From Croceibacterium_B sp035470785 (lineage in GTDB: Bacteria; Pseudomonadota; Alphaproteobacteria; Sphingomonadales; Sphingomonadaceae): DNA of 64,000 nucleotides. Of the stretch, positions 35,357-45,296 are shown in pieces. The notes under the pieces were generated by a model that saw only the letters and a program-made list of their open reading frames with translations, had not been told where the DNA came from and searched no databases. The translations under genes and the position numbers were made by a program. The stretch covers positions 14,458-78,457 of the forward strand of contig DATIQN010000039.1 in assembly GCA_035470785.1 (NCBI GenBank), given 5' to 3'. Position 1 is the stretch's first letter; each line of letters opens with the position of its first letter.

Positions 35357-37279
35357 ATGACGTCAGGTCCCGTAACACCGCTGCTCGATACGGTTCGGAT
35401 CCCCGCGGACATCCGCCAGCTCGAACAAGGCCAGCTCCGCCAGCTCGCCGACGAGTTGCGCACCGAGATGATCGACGCGGTCGGCAGCACCGGCGGCCAC
35501 CTCGGCTCGGGGCTCGGCGTGGTCGAGCTGACGGTCGCGTTGCACTATGTGTTCAACACGCCCGAAGACCGGGTGGTGTGGGATGTCGGCCACCAGGCCT
35601 ATCCGCACAAGATCGTCACCGGCCGGCGTGACCGGATCCGCACGCTGCGCCAGGCGGGGGGCCTGTCGGGCTTCACCAAGCGCAGCGAGAGCGAATACGA
35701 TCCGTTCGGCGCGGCGCACTCTTCCACATCGATCTCAGCCGCGCTCGGCTTTGCCATCGCCAACAAGCTGAACCGCAAGCCGGGCAAGGCGATCGCGGTG
35801 ATCGGCGACGGGGCAATGAGCGCGGGCATGGCCTATGAGGCGATGAACAACGCCGAGGCCGCCGGCAATCGCCTGATCGTGATCCTCAACGACAACGACA
35901 TGTCGATCGCCCCGCCGGTCGGCGGCCTGTCGGGCTATCTCGCCCGGCTGGTTTCAAGCCCGAGCTACCTGCACCTGCGCCATTTCGCCAAGAAGGCGAT
36001 CCGACGGATCTCGCGCCGCGCACACGATACCGCGCAGAAGGCCGAGGAATTCGCCCGCGGGTTGGTCACCGGTGGCACGCTATTCGAGGAACTGGGGTTC
36101 TATTACGTCGGCCCGATCGACGGGCATAACCTCGACCAGCTCGTGCCGGTGCTCGAGAACGTCCGCGACGCCGAGGAAGGCCCGATCCTGGTCCACGTCG
36201 TGACCCAGAAGGGCAAGGGTTACGCGCCTGCCGAAAACAGCGCCGACAAGTACCACGGCGTGCAGAAGTTCGACGTCATCACCGGCGAGCAGAAGAAGGC
36301 CAGCGGTGGCCCACCCGCTTACCAGAACGTGTTCGGCGAGACGCTGGCCAGGCTTGCGGACAGCGACGAGCGGATCTGCGCGATTACCGCAGCGATGCCG
36401 AGCGGCACCGGGGTCGACAAGTTCGCCGCCGCGCACCCGGATCGCGCGTTCGACGTCGGCATCGCCGAGCAGCACGCAGTGACGTTCGCCGCCGGGCTCG
36501 CCGCGCAAGGTATGCGGCCGTTCTGCGCGATCTATTCGACCTTCCTCCAGCGCGCCTACGATCAGGTGGTCCACGATGTGGCGATCCAGAACCTGCCGGT
36601 GCGCTTCGCGATCGACCGCGCCGGGCTCGTCGGCGCCGACGGCGCGACCCATGCGGGCAGCTTCGACGTTACCTATCTCGCGACGCTGCCCAATTTCGTG
36701 GTCATGGCGCCGGCCGACGAGGCCGAGCTGGTCCACATGACTTACACCGCGGCGTGCCACGACGAGGGACCGATCGCGTTTCGTTATCCGCGCGGCAACG
36801 GAGTCGGCGTTCCGCTGCCCGAGACACCCGAGAAGCTGGAAATCGGCAAGGGCCGGATCGTTCGCCAGGGCAGCAAGGTCGCACTGCTTTCATTGGGCAC
36901 GCGCCTTGCCGAAGCGCTCAAGGCCGCGGACCAGCTCGAGGCCAGGGGGCTTTCGACCACCGTCGCCGACTTGCGCTTCGCCAAGCCGCTTGATTCGGCG
37001 CTGATCCGCAAGCTGATGGCCACGCACGAGGTGGTCGTGACAATCGAGGAAGGCAGCATCGGCGGCCTCGGCGCGCACGTCCTGACGCTCGCCAGCGACG
37101 AAGGGCTGCTCGACGCCGGCCTCAAGATCCGCACGATGCGCCTGCCCGACCTGTTTCTCGACCAGGATGCGCCCGAAAAGCAGTACGACGAAGCCGGCCT
37201 CAACGCAGCGGACATTGTCGAGACGGTGTTGACTGCCTTGCGCCACAACAGCGCCGGCGTGACGGAAGCGCGAGCCTGA
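35357..37279 (+). CDS. dxs: 1-deoxy-D-xylulose-5-phosphate synthase
   Basis: Dxs condenses pyruvate with glyceraldehyde-3-phosphate, the entry step of the MEP isoprenoid pathway, using thiamine diphosphate. The protein (640 aa, normal length) shows the GHQAYPHKI segment, the ThDP motif GDGAMSAGMAYEAMNNA ... NDNDMSIAPPVG, the HVVTQKGKGYAPAE segment and the transketolase pyrimidine-domain motif DRAGLVGADGATHAG. It feeds carotenoid, ubiquinone and hopanoid synthesis. Located 72 bases after the Fur-family gene, probably with its own promoter. Confidence 0.98.
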   Translation: MTSGPVTPLLDTVRIPADIRQLEQGQLRQLADELRTEMIDAVGSTGGHLGSGLGVVELTVALHYVFNTPEDRVVWDVGHQAYPHKIVTGRRDRIRTLRQAGGLSGFTKRSESEYDPFGAAHSSTSISAALGFAIANKLNRKPGKAIAVIGDGAMSAGMAYEAMNNAEAAGNRLIVILNDNDMSIAPPVGGLSGYLARLVSSPSYLHLRHFAKKAIRRISRRAHDTAQKAEEFARGLVTGGTLFEELGFYYVGPIDGHNLDQLVPVLENVRDAEEGPILVHVVTQKGKGYAPAENSADKYHGVQKFDVITGEQKKASGGPPAYQNVFGETLARLADSDERICAITAAMPSGTGVDKFAAAHPDRAFDVGIAEQHAVTFAAGLAAQGMRPFCAIYSTFLQRAYDQVVHDVAIQNLPVRFAIDRAGLVGADGATHAGSFDVTYLATLPNFVVMAPADEAELVHMTYTAACHDEGPIAFRYPRGNGVGVPLPETPEKLEIGKGRIVRQGSKVALLSLGTRLAEALKAADQLEARGLSTTVADLRFAKPLDSALIRKLMATHEVVVTIEEGSIGGLGAHVLTLASDEGLLDAGLKIRTMRLPDLFLDQDAPEKQYDEAGLNAADIVETVLTALRHNSAGVTEARA

Positions 37280-37285
37280 AGATCG

Positions 37286-37702
37286 TTGCCTGACTGGCTG
37301 GTCCTGTCACTTCTCGCAGCCGCTTTTGTCGGCGTCCTTTTCGCGAAGGCCCACCGGATTACCCAGCGGATGGTCGCGCGCACTCGTCAACGGCGACCCA
37401 ATCCTACGGAGAGCGAGTTCATCGCGATGCTTAGCCGTGACGTGAATTCCAAAACGGCCGAGTTCGTGTGGTTCGCGATGATCGAGTACCTTCAACGATG
37501 GCAGCTCACGCCGCACCCGGACGATCATCTGTCCAATGACCTGCCGATCGACGACGGCGATCCGCACCTGGATTGGATGCCGCGCTATGCCGAGCTGTAC
37601 GGAGCCGATCCGAAGGAGTGGCCGCAATTCCCCAAGGATTGGGAGGGAACCGTCCGCAATTTTGCCCGCTGGCTCGAGCTCGGTCTTTCGCAGCAAAGCT
37701 GA
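37286..37702 (+). CDS. Uncharacterised membrane-anchored protein
   Basis: A 138-residue open frame with a TTG start six bases after dxs, an N-terminal hydrophobic anchor (WLVLSLLAAAFVGVLFA), then a basic linker and a soluble acidic domain containing MLSRDVNSKTAEFVWFAMIE, HLSNDLPIDDGDPHLDWM and WPQFPKDWEGTVRNF. The acidic part loosely recalls acyl-carrier-like DUF1493 proteins, but the serine-attachment pattern is absent. I do not assign a function. An in-frame ATG (M29 or M47) could be the real start, giving a soluble form. Confidence 0.6.
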   Translation: MPDWLVLSLLAAAFVGVLFAKAHRITQRMVARTRQRRPNPTESEFIAMLSRDVNSKTAEFVWFAMIEYLQRWQLTPHPDDHLSNDLPIDDGDPHLDWMPRYAELYGADPKEWPQFPKDWEGTVRNFARWLELGLSQQS

Positions 37703-37795
37703 TCACAATTCTTTGTCGCACTTCGTCGCGCCGTGTGCGCGGCTGCTTGACCCTCCCCCAAAGCTGCATAGTCTTCCTGCGCAAGGGAGAGGCTC

Positions 37796-38695
37796 ATGAG
37801 ATTTGCTACGTTTGCGTCATACGTTGCCGTCGCGGGGCTGGCCGCCGCACCGCTGCCGGCCGCGGCACAGAATGCGGCCACTGCGTTCAAGCCGGCGGGC
37901 CAGTGGGCGCTCGACTACGGCGATGACTATTGCCGGCTGTCACGCACGTTCAGCGACGGCAAGGATGATCTGGCCATGGCGGTGGAGCGGATCGAGCCCG
38001 GTCCGACGGCGCGCCTCGTCATGATCTCGAACGCGATCAAGCCGTTCCGCAGCGCCGAGGAGATCGGCTGGCATTTCACGCCGTCGGACCCCGAACGGAA
38101 GGCGCGCTACACGCATTCGACGACCGCCGAAGGCAAGCAGTACTATAACCTCGGGCCGTTCATGCTGGCCCCGGTGAAGCCGACGGCTCCGCCCGCGCCA
38201 TTCGATCGCGGCAAGGAACAGGCCACGGCCAAGACCATGACCGGCCTGGTCCTCGACAACGGTCTCAACGCGCCGGTGCAAGTTGACATTGGCGACCTTT
38301 CCGCCCCGGTGAAGGCCCTGCAGGACTGCGCCGACGATCTCGCCAAGAGCTGGGGCCTCGATCCTGCGAAGCTGAAAACCGAAACCGCTGCCGCCATCCC
38401 CGAGAAGGGCGGCGTGGGCTGGCTGCCGCAAGGCACGGTCGGCTTCGGCGACTTCGGCAAGCTCGGCGGCGGCGCGAACCAGGTACGGCTGATGGTCGAC
38501 GCGACCGGCAAGGCGACTTCGTGTACCATTCACTGGGCGACGCTCGAGGCGACGACCAACCAGAAGATCTGCGCCGCGGCAATGGCGAACGCCAAGTTCA
38601 CGCCGGCGAAAGACGCGACCGGACAGCCGATGCCCGGCTACTGGATCGGCAGCCCGATGTCGATGGGGCCGCCGTTACCGGGCGGGCGGCGCTAG
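37796..38695 (+). CDS. Exported protein with TonB C-terminal-like domain
   Basis: The 299-residue protein has a signal peptide (FASYVAVAGLAAAPLPAAAQ) and a C-terminal ~70-residue segment NQVRLMVDATGKATSCTIHW with ICAAAMANAKFTPAKDATGQ that matches the TonB_C fold seen in many sphingomonad secreted proteins. There is no N-terminal membrane anchor or proline-rich spacer, so it is not a classical energy transducer. An AGGGAGAGG ribosome site lies just before the ATG. It probably acts in the periplasm; ligand unknown. Confidence 0.8.
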   Translation: MRFATFASYVAVAGLAAAPLPAAAQNAATAFKPAGQWALDYGDDYCRLSRTFSDGKDDLAMAVERIEPGPTARLVMISNAIKPFRSAEEIGWHFTPSDPERKARYTHSTTAEGKQYYNLGPFMLAPVKPTAPPAPFDRGKEQATAKTMTGLVLDNGLNAPVQVDIGDLSAPVKALQDCADDLAKSWGLDPAKLKTETAAAIPEKGGVGWLPQGTVGFGDFGKLGGGANQVRLMVDATGKATSCTIHWATLEATTNQKICAAAMANAKFTPAKDATGQPMPGYWIGSPMSMGPPLPGGRR

Positions 38696-39219
38696 GGGCG
38701 GGCGCGCCCGAACACGCGCACAATTGCGCCGTCCGGTAGCGCTGTTTCTCGCACAGGCACGAAGCCGAGCTTGGCCGCCAGCCGGATCGACGGCTCGTTC
38801 TCCGGCGAGATCATGCACACGATACGACGCGGGCCGTGCTCGCGGTCGAACCAGTCGAGCACGGCTCGCATCGCCTCTCCGGCAAGCCCTTGCCCGACAT
38901 GCTCGGCGCCGACGATCCAGCCAGCTTCAGGATGGTCGTCGAAGTCGTCGCCGAGCCCGCGGAAGGTGTGGAAGACGCCGCAATTGCCGATCACCTGTTC
39001 CTGCCCGCGCAGGCGCAGCATCAGCGCGCCGTAGCCGTAGAGGAACCAGCTGCCGGCGTTGCGCATGAAGCGTACCGCGTGATCGCTGAACTGCGCGCGC
39101 GGGCCGAGGAAGCGGTTGGTGCGCGGATCGCGCACGACCTCGTGCATCGCCAGCATGTCGGCTTCGTGCGGCTGCCACAGCTCGAGCCGATCGGTGGTCA
39201 GGAAAGGCTTACCCGTCAC
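38692..39219 (-). CDS. GNAT family N-acetyltransferase (RimJ/RimL type)
   Basis: The 175-residue protein has the RimJ/RimL layout: TDRLELWQPHEADMLAMHEV at the start, a central VIGNCGVFHTFRG strand, GWIVGAEHVGQGLAGEAMRA as the acetyl-CoA pyrophosphate loop and a C-terminal NEPSIRLAAKLGFVPV. Substrate unknown; relatives acetylate ribosomal protein N-termini or small amines. A GTG start overlaps the DUF445 stop (GTGA at 39216-39219), placing it last in the minus-strand RND operon. Convergent with the upstream TonB_C-like gene, overlapping it by 4 bases. Confidence 0.88.
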   Translation of the reverse strand: MTGKPFLTTDRLELWQPHEADMLAMHEVVRDPRTNRFLGPRAQFSDHAVRFMRNAGSWFLYGYGALMLRLRGQEQVIGNCGVFHTFRGLGDDFDDHPEAGWIVGAEHVGQGLAGEAMRAVLDWFDREHGPRRIVCMISPENEPSIRLAAKLGFVPVRETALPDGAIVRVFGRARP

Positions 39220-40490
39220 AGCAGCGCGTTAAGCAGATGGATGGCCACGCCGACAAGTCCGCCGACCAGGGTCCCGTTGACGCGGATGAACTGCAGGTCG
39301 CGGCCGACCGCGTTCTCGATCCGGTCGGTCACCGTGCGCGCGTCCCAGCGGCGTACCGTTTCCGAGACCAGCTGGACGATCTGTCCGCCATAGCGCGTCG
39401 CCACGCCGACCGCGGTGCGCCGGGCGAAGCGGTTGACCTGCCGCTGCAGCGTTGTGTCCTTGCGCAGCGCCTCGCCAAGCTCGCCGAGCATGCTGGTGAA
39501 AGGCCCCGCGAGGCCGCCCTTGGGGTCGCGCGCGGCGGCGATCAGCGCCACGCGCATGCGCTCCCACACGCCGGTCCACCACGTGCCGAGCGCGGGATTG
39601 GCGAGGAGGTCGAGCTTCATTCCCTCGACCTTGGCGCGCATCGCCGCGTCGTGTTGCAAGTCATGGGCGAGCTGTTCGAGGCCTTGCTCGACCTTGCGGC
39701 GCAGCGGATGGTCGGCATCGACCAGGACTTCGGCCAGCAGGCGATAGAGCCCGTCGATCACCGAGTTCGCGAGGCGCTCGTCGAGGCCGGTCCAGCGCAC
39801 GACCGCGTTGGCCCGCTCGTGAATGATCTGGCGGACCATCTCTTCGTTGTCCTCGAGCGTCAGCCCGGCCCAGCGGATGAGCGATTCGAGGAGTGGCAGG
39901 TGGCGCTTGTCGGCGATAGCCGCGCCGAGCATCTGGCCGAGCAGTGGCGAGACCTCGAGCCGCTCGAGCTGGTGCAGCAGCCCCGACTTCACTTGTCCGC
40001 CCAGCCGCTCGGGATCGAGCGATTCGAACACTTCGGCGATCAGCTCGCCGGCGCCGCCGCGAATGCGTGAGACCTCGTCGGCCCCTGGCCTGGTGAGGAA
40101 ATCGCCGAGCGTGCGCGCGAGGTTCATTGCCCGCATGCGCCGGGCGACGACCTGTGGAATGAGGAAGTTCGACTGCAGGAAACGCGCCATCGTATCGGCG
40201 ATGCGATCCTTGTTCTCCGGAATGATCGCGGTGTGCGGGATCGGCAGGCCGAGCGGGTGACGGAATAGCGCCGTGACCGCAAACCAGTCGGCAAGGCCGC
40301 CGACCATCGCCGCCTCGGTAAAGGCCAGGACCCAGTCCCACGCCGGGTTGGTGCCCTGCAATCTGCGCGCGAGCGCGAACAGCGCGGCCATCGCGACTAG
40401 GAGGCCGGTCGCGGCGCGGCGCATCCGCCGGGCGCGATCGGGCGGAGGCGGGGTGCGAAATGGCACCAACGGGGTTGACGGACCGGTCAT
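39216..40490 (-). CDS. DUF445 family membrane protein
   Basis: A 424-residue DUF445 (YjiN-like) protein with an N-terminal hydrophobic helix, a second one at MVGGLADWFAVTALFRHPLG, the signature IPHTAIIPENKDRIADTMARF, a long helical body and a C-terminal membrane-associating helix (VNGTLVGGLVGVAIHLL). The family is widespread and uncharacterised; it is thought to sit at the inner membrane. It begins 13 bases after the RND pump stop, suggesting co-expression with the efflux system. Confidence 0.9.
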   Translation of the reverse strand: MTGPSTPLVPFRTPPPPDRARRMRRAATGLLVAMAALFALARRLQGTNPAWDWVLAFTEAAMVGGLADWFAVTALFRHPLGLPIPHTAIIPENKDRIADTMARFLQSNFLIPQVVARRMRAMNLARTLGDFLTRPGADEVSRIRGGAGELIAEVFESLDPERLGGQVKSGLLHQLERLEVSPLLGQMLGAAIADKRHLPLLESLIRWAGLTLEDNEEMVRQIIHERANAVVRWTGLDERLANSVIDGLYRLLAEVLVDADHPLRRKVEQGLEQLAHDLQHDAAMRAKVEGMKLDLLANPALGTWWTGVWERMRVALIAAARDPKGGLAGPFTSMLGELGEALRKDTTLQRQVNRFARRTAVGVATRYGGQIVQLVSETVRRWDARTVTDRIENAVGRDLQFIRVNGTLVGGLVGVAIHLLNALL

Positions 40491-40503
40491 GCGACGGGGT
40501 CCA

Positions 40504-43500
40504 TCACTCGGCCGGATAACCCTCCGCCGACCCCTCGTGCTTGTGTTCGGGCCGGTAGGTCAGAACCCGGTGGCGCAGCCACGGGCCGAGGCGCTTCTCG
40601 AGCCCGTCGGCCAGACTGAACCCTGCCGGCACGATGAGCAGCGTGAGCATCGTCGAAAGCAGCAGGCCGCCGATGACCGTGGTGCCCATCGGCGCGCGCC
40701 AGGCGGCGTCGCCCGAAAGCGACAGCGCAGTCGGCACCATGCCGGCGGTCATCGCCACGGTGGTCATCAGGATCGGCTGCGCCCGCTTGTGCCCGGCGTC
40801 GATAATCGCCTGCCGCTTGGGCACGCCCGAGGCCATCTCCTCAATCGCGAAATCAATCAGCAGGATCGAGTTCTTGGCAACGATGCCGAGCAGCATCAGC
40901 AGGCCGATGTAGACCGAGATCGAGATCGGGTTCGGGCGATGATCGGGCCCGAGGTACCCGGTGATCGCCAGCGCGAGCAGGCCGCCGAGCGGCGCCAGCA
41001 GCAGCGATGTCATGTTGACCAAGGGTGATACGAACCGGCGGTAAAGCAGCACCAGCACAGCGAACACCAGCAGGACGCCGGAGATCACCGCGATGATGAA
41101 GTTCTGGATCAGCTCGCCCTGCCACTTCTCGTTGCCGACCGGCTTGTTTGACACGCCGGCGGGCAGGTTCTTCATGATCGGCAACGCCTTGATCGCGTTC
41201 ATCACCGGGCCGCTGACCGCGCCGGGAGCCAGATCGGCGCCGACGAAGATGCGCCGCGCCTGGTTGAAGCGCTGGATCTGCGTCGGCCCGGCGCCGAAGC
41301 GGATCTCGGCGACGCGCTTCAGCGGCACCGATCCGCCGACGGCGGTCGGCACGGGCAGGTTCTCGATTGTGGCAATGTTCTCGCGCGAAGACTTGGCGAG
41401 CACCACGCGGATCGGAATCTGCCGGTCGGACAGCGAAAACTTTGCCGCGTTCTGATTGATTTCGCCGAGAGTGGCGATGCGGATCGCCTGGCTGAGTGCG
41501 CTGGTCGTCACGCCGAGCTGCGCGGCGAGGTCGAGCCGGGGCACAATGACCAGCTCGGGTCGCTGCATGTCGGCGGCGATGCGCGGCGCGACGGCGCCCG
41601 GAATGCTCGCCATCTGCTGGATAAGCGTCTGCGCGGTGCGGTTGAGCACGTCGGGATCGGATCCGGTGAGCATGACTGAAATGTCGCGGCCGGTCCCGCC
41701 GTTGTTCTGAGACGCGAACGTGACCCGCGCGTCGGGAATCTTCTGCAGCTCTGGCGCCAGCTTCCGTTCCCACGCCGGACTTTTCATCGCGCGGTTTTGC
41801 TTGAGAACGATGAACAGCCGCGCCTGACCCTCGTTGATCCGCTCGAGCACTCGGTCGACCTCGCCCGTCTGGCCCTCGAGAATCGCCGTCACGTGATCGG
41901 CCACCGCCTCGGTCTGCTCGATGGTCGTGCCCGGGACCATCTCGATATTAAGGCGGCTGGTGTCGGAATCGGTGATCGGCTGGAACTGCTGCGGCATGTA
42001 CATCAGGAGCAAAGTCGTAACCGTCAGCGCGAACACGCCCGCGCCAAACATCCACGCCCGGTGGTCGCGGTACCGCGAGCGCACGATGGTGCGGTAATAG
42101 AGGTGCCAATCGGCAAACTGCGGTCCGAACAAATGAGAGATCGGGCCGGTGATTAAGCGCACGAGGACCAGGCCCGCGATGAACAGCGCGGCCTTCACCG
42201 GCGCGCCGGCATGTGGCAGCAAGGTCCCGCCGAAGTGGACGAACAGGTACGCGACGGCCAGGTAGAGGACGAAGATCCCGAACTCGACGAGGCCGAACCA
42301 GCCTTCCGACGGCACCGCTTGGTAGCGTGCGCGGTAGGCCGTCACCTTCTCGGTGTTCAGGGTCCATTTGAGGATCGCCATGTAGCGGTCCATGATCGGC
42401 CCTTCGCCATGCGCCTGGTGGCCCTTGGCCTTGAGGAAATAGGCCGCGACCATCGGCGTGATCATCCGCGCGACAGCCAGGCTGGTCAGCACCGCGGCAA
42501 CGACGGTGAGGCCGAAGTTCTTGAAGAACTGGCCCGAAATACCCGGCATCAGGCCGACCGGCAGGAACACCGCGGCGATCGACAGGCTGGTGGCGACGAC
42601 CGCGAGGCCGATCTCGTCGGCGGCGTCGATCGCTGCCTGATAGGCACTCTTGCCCATGCGCATGTGCCGCACGATGTTCTCGATCTCGACGATCGCGTCG
42701 TCGACGAGCACGCCGGCGACCAGGCTCAGCGCGAGCAGCGAGAGCTCGTTCAACGTGAACCCGAGCAGGTCCATGAACCAGAAGGTCGGGATCGCCGACA
42801 GCGGGATCGCCAGCGCGGAGATCATCGTCGCACGCCAATCGCGCAGGAACAGGAAGACGACGATGACCGCGAGGATGGCGCCCTCGATCATCGCCTCCAT
42901 CGAGGTCTCGTACTGCTTTTTGGTATAGTCGACGCTGGTATAGACCTGGGTGATGCTGACCCCGGGATTTTCCGCCTGGATCGCCTTCAGTTCCTTGATC
43001 GCGGCGTCATAGACGGTGACGTCCGACGCGCCCTTGGCGCGTTCGATGCCGAAGGTAACGACCTGGCGCCCCTTCATCTTGGCAATCGAGGTCTGTTCCG
43101 AGAAGCCGTCGTAGACCTGGCCGATCTGGTCGAGCCGGATCGTACGGCCGCCGCCGAGGCTGATGCGGGTGTTGGACAGCTGCAGCGCGGTATCGGCGTT
43201 GCCGAGCACGCGAACCGACTGGCGCGAGCCGGCGATCTGCGCGCTGCCGCCGGCGGCGGCGGTGTTGACCGAACGCAGGGCCTGGTTGACCGTGCTGGCC
43301 GTGACGCCGAGGGATTGCATCTTCGCCGGGTCGAGGACGACGCGGATCTCGCGGTCAACCCCGCCCGCCCGGCTGACGGTGGCCATGCCTTCGATCGACA
43401 GCAGTCGGCGCGAAATCGTGTCGTCGATGAACCAGCTGAGCTGCTCCATCGTCATGTCCTCGGCGCTGACCGCGAAATAACCGATCGGGCCGTTGCCGCC

Positions 43501-43908
43501 GGCCTGGATCTTGGTCACCTGCGGCTCGAGGATGCCGTCGGGGAGTTCGCCGCGCACCTGGTCGATCGCATTCTTGACTTCGTTCACCGCGTTGTTGGCG
43601 TCGGTGCCGATGACGAACGTGACCGTGGTGTTGCTGCTGCCTTCGCTGGCGGTCGACTGGATCTCGTCGACGCCATTGACCGAGCGAACCGCCGCTTCGA
43701 CCTTCTGGGTAATCTGGGTTTCGATTTCGGTCGGCGCGGCGCCCGGTTGGACGATCGTGACGTTGACCGCGGGGAAATCGATGTCGGGCTCGTTGTTGAC
43801 GTCCATCCGGCTGAACGCCACCAGCCCGGCGAGCGTCAGACCGATGAAAAAGACGATGGGGACGATCGGATTGCGGATCGACCACGCGGATATGTTGCGA
43901 AAATTCAT
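40504..43908 (-). CDS. RND efflux pump, inner-membrane transporter (HAE1 family)
   Basis: The 1134-residue pump has the AcrB/MdtB architecture: an N-terminal helix (IRNPIVPIVFFIGLTLAGLV), two large periplasmic loops, and twelve membrane segments. The proton-relay aspartates are in LVAGVLVDDAIVEIENI of TM4 and there is a matching GIVAKNSILLIDFAIEE in the second half. It is about 80 residues longer than typical because of an extra hydrophobic insertion in the middle (WFGLVEFGIFVLYLAVAYLF to GLVLVRLITGPISHLFG). It works with the adaptor encoded 16 bases upstream. Substrates are not predictable. Confidence 0.95.
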   Translation of the reverse strand: MNFRNISAWSIRNPIVPIVFFIGLTLAGLVAFSRMDVNNEPDIDFPAVNVTIVQPGAAPTEIETQITQKVEAAVRSVNGVDEIQSTASEGSSNTTVTFVIGTDANNAVNEVKNAIDQVRGELPDGILEPQVTKIQAGGNGPIGYFAVSAEDMTMEQLSWFIDDTISRRLLSIEGMATVSRAGGVDREIRVVLDPAKMQSLGVTASTVNQALRSVNTAAAGGSAQIAGSRQSVRVLGNADTALQLSNTRISLGGGRTIRLDQIGQVYDGFSEQTSIAKMKGRQVVTFGIERAKGASDVTVYDAAIKELKAIQAENPGVSITQVYTSVDYTKKQYETSMEAMIEGAILAVIVVFLFLRDWRATMISALAIPLSAIPTFWFMDLLGFTLNELSLLALSLVAGVLVDDAIVEIENIVRHMRMGKSAYQAAIDAADEIGLAVVATSLSIAAVFLPVGLMPGISGQFFKNFGLTVVAAVLTSLAVARMITPMVAAYFLKAKGHQAHGEGPIMDRYMAILKWTLNTEKVTAYRARYQAVPSEGWFGLVEFGIFVLYLAVAYLFVHFGGTLLPHAGAPVKAALFIAGLVLVRLITGPISHLFGPQFADWHLYYRTIVRSRYRDHRAWMFGAGVFALTVTTLLLMYMPQQFQPITDSDTSRLNIEMVPGTTIEQTEAVADHVTAILEGQTGEVDRVLERINEGQARLFIVLKQNRAMKSPAWERKLAPELQKIPDARVTFASQNNGGTGRDISVMLTGSDPDVLNRTAQTLIQQMASIPGAVAPRIAADMQRPELVIVPRLDLAAQLGVTTSALSQAIRIATLGEINQNAAKFSLSDRQIPIRVVLAKSSRENIATIENLPVPTAVGGSVPLKRVAEIRFGAGPTQIQRFNQARRIFVGADLAPGAVSGPVMNAIKALPIMKNLPAGVSNKPVGNEKWQGELIQNFIIAVISGVLLVFAVLVLLYRRFVSPLVNMTSLLLAPLGGLLALAITGYLGPDHRPNPISISVYIGLLMLLGIVAKNSILLIDFAIEEMASGVPKRQAIIDAGHKRAQPILMTTVAMTAGMVPTALSLSGDAAWRAPMGTTVIGGLLLSTMLTLLIVPAGFSLADGLEKRLGPWLRHRVLTYRPEHKHEGSAEGYPAE

Positions 43909-43924
43909 GACCCGGCCGGGCGCC

Positions 43925-45118
43925 CTAGCGCTTGTTCGACAGCACGGGCCGGATCGTGTCGCCCGGATTCAGGAAGCCGCCGGCGCGCAGGACCACGCGC
44001 TCGGTTCCGGAGAGACCGGAAACGATGGCGGTGCCTTGGTCGGTGACCGTGCCGGTCTTCACCGCCCGCCGCTCGATCTTGTTGCCACGGCCGACGACGT
44101 AAACGTAATTGCCTTTCTCGTCGGACATGATCGCGCTTTCGGGCAGGCGCGGCGCAACCACGGTGCCACCCTGGACCACCGCCGAGGCAAAGCCGCCGGG
44201 ATGGATCGCCGGATCGTACGGCAGCGCAATGCGGACGATCCCCTGGCGGTCGGTCTGGTCGATCGTCGGCTCCTTCTTCCAGATCTGCCCGGTGAAGGCC
44301 TTGTCGGTCCCCACCGGGGTTACCTGAGCCGTCGCTCCGACCGCGATCGTGCCGAGATCGTCCTCGCCGACTTTGGCCAGCAACTCCATCTGGCCGTCCT
44401 GGGCGATCGTGAAGGGCGCGTTTGAGCCGGCGGCGAGCACCTGGCCGACTTCGACCTTGCGGTCGAGGATGAGGCCCGAGACCGGCGCGACGATATTGAG
44501 CCGCGCGTTGCGCGCGAGGAGCTCGCGGTACGAGGCCTGCGCCACCTTGACTTGCGCAATGGCGGCGTCGCGCGTCGAAGTCAGCCGGTCCACGTCCGCC
44601 TTGGAGATGAAGCCGCGGTCGACCAGCTTGAGCGCACGGTCAAGATTCGACTGCGCGAGCTGGGCATTAGCCTGCGCGACCTGGATCTGTGCAGCGGAGC
44701 CGGCTGCCTGTTCGTTCTGCACCGAGCGATCGATCACCGCGAGAACCTGGCCCCGGCGAACCCAATCGCCGATCTGGACCGGCACCGCGATTACTCGTCC
44801 GCCCTCACCGACGACGCCGACGGCAACCTCGTGCGTGGCGGCGAGCGAGCCAGTCGCATTGATGAGGCCGGTGATGGTGGTCTGGCCCGGCTCGACCACG
44901 GAAACGGTCGGCGTGGCGCTGGTGTTCGACGACTTGAGAGCGTTACTATCGCTCGCTCCGCGCGACATCATCCACGCGGCGAGCGCCAGCAACACGACCG
45001 CGGCGATGGCGCCCATGATGACCCGCCGGCGTCGCGCGCGGCTTCCGTCAATCTCGATCTCATCGACCAGCGGGTTGGGCGCCCCGCCCAAATCCGCCAT
45101 CGTCGTCTCGTAGTTCAT
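43925..45118 (-). CDS. RND efflux periplasmic adaptor subunit
   Basis: The membrane-fusion protein (397 aa) has one N-terminal anchor (RRRRVIMGAIAAVVLLALAA), the lipoyl/barrel-sandwich halves (VAVGVVGEGGRVIAVPVQIG and NIVAPVSGLILDRKVEVGQV), an alpha-hairpin between them (AQIQVAQANAQLAQSNLDRA) and beta-barrel/MP domains. It bridges the inner-membrane pump to an outer-membrane channel. No outer-membrane factor gene is in the operon, so the channel must be encoded elsewhere. It is the first gene of the four-gene minus-strand operon; the promoter lies in 45119-45290. Confidence 0.94.
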   Translation of the reverse strand: MNYETTMADLGGAPNPLVDEIEIDGSRARRRRVIMGAIAAVVLLALAAWMMSRGASDSNALKSSNTSATPTVSVVEPGQTTITGLINATGSLAATHEVAVGVVGEGGRVIAVPVQIGDWVRRGQVLAVIDRSVQNEQAAGSAAQIQVAQANAQLAQSNLDRALKLVDRGFISKADVDRLTSTRDAAIAQVKVAQASYRELLARNARLNIVAPVSGLILDRKVEVGQVLAAGSNAPFTIAQDGQMELLAKVGEDDLGTIAVGATAQVTPVGTDKAFTGQIWKKEPTIDQTDRQGIVRIALPYDPAIHPGGFASAVVQGGTVVAPRLPESAIMSDEKGNYVYVVGRGNKIERRAVKTGTVTDQGTAIVSGLSGTERVVLRAGGFLNPGDTIRPVLSNKR

Positions 45119-45296
45119 TGCTAGTCAGAGCCCCGCTGGCCGGACGGAGCGCGGCCATATCACAGTTAAGCGCGCGCCGCACACAAAAGCCGGCGCTCCC
45201 GGGCTGGCGCATAGAGTGCGCGCCCGGGCCATGCAATCGGGGCTTCTATCAAAAGCGCTTGGGGGCCGACGAGTAATAAATTGTCGTAAACGAAAA

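Noticed and set aside
42211..44046. 611-codon plus-strand frame across the RND genes
   Set aside because: Shadow of the GC-rich RND pump and adaptor on the other strand; composition is Arg/Asp-rich with no motif.
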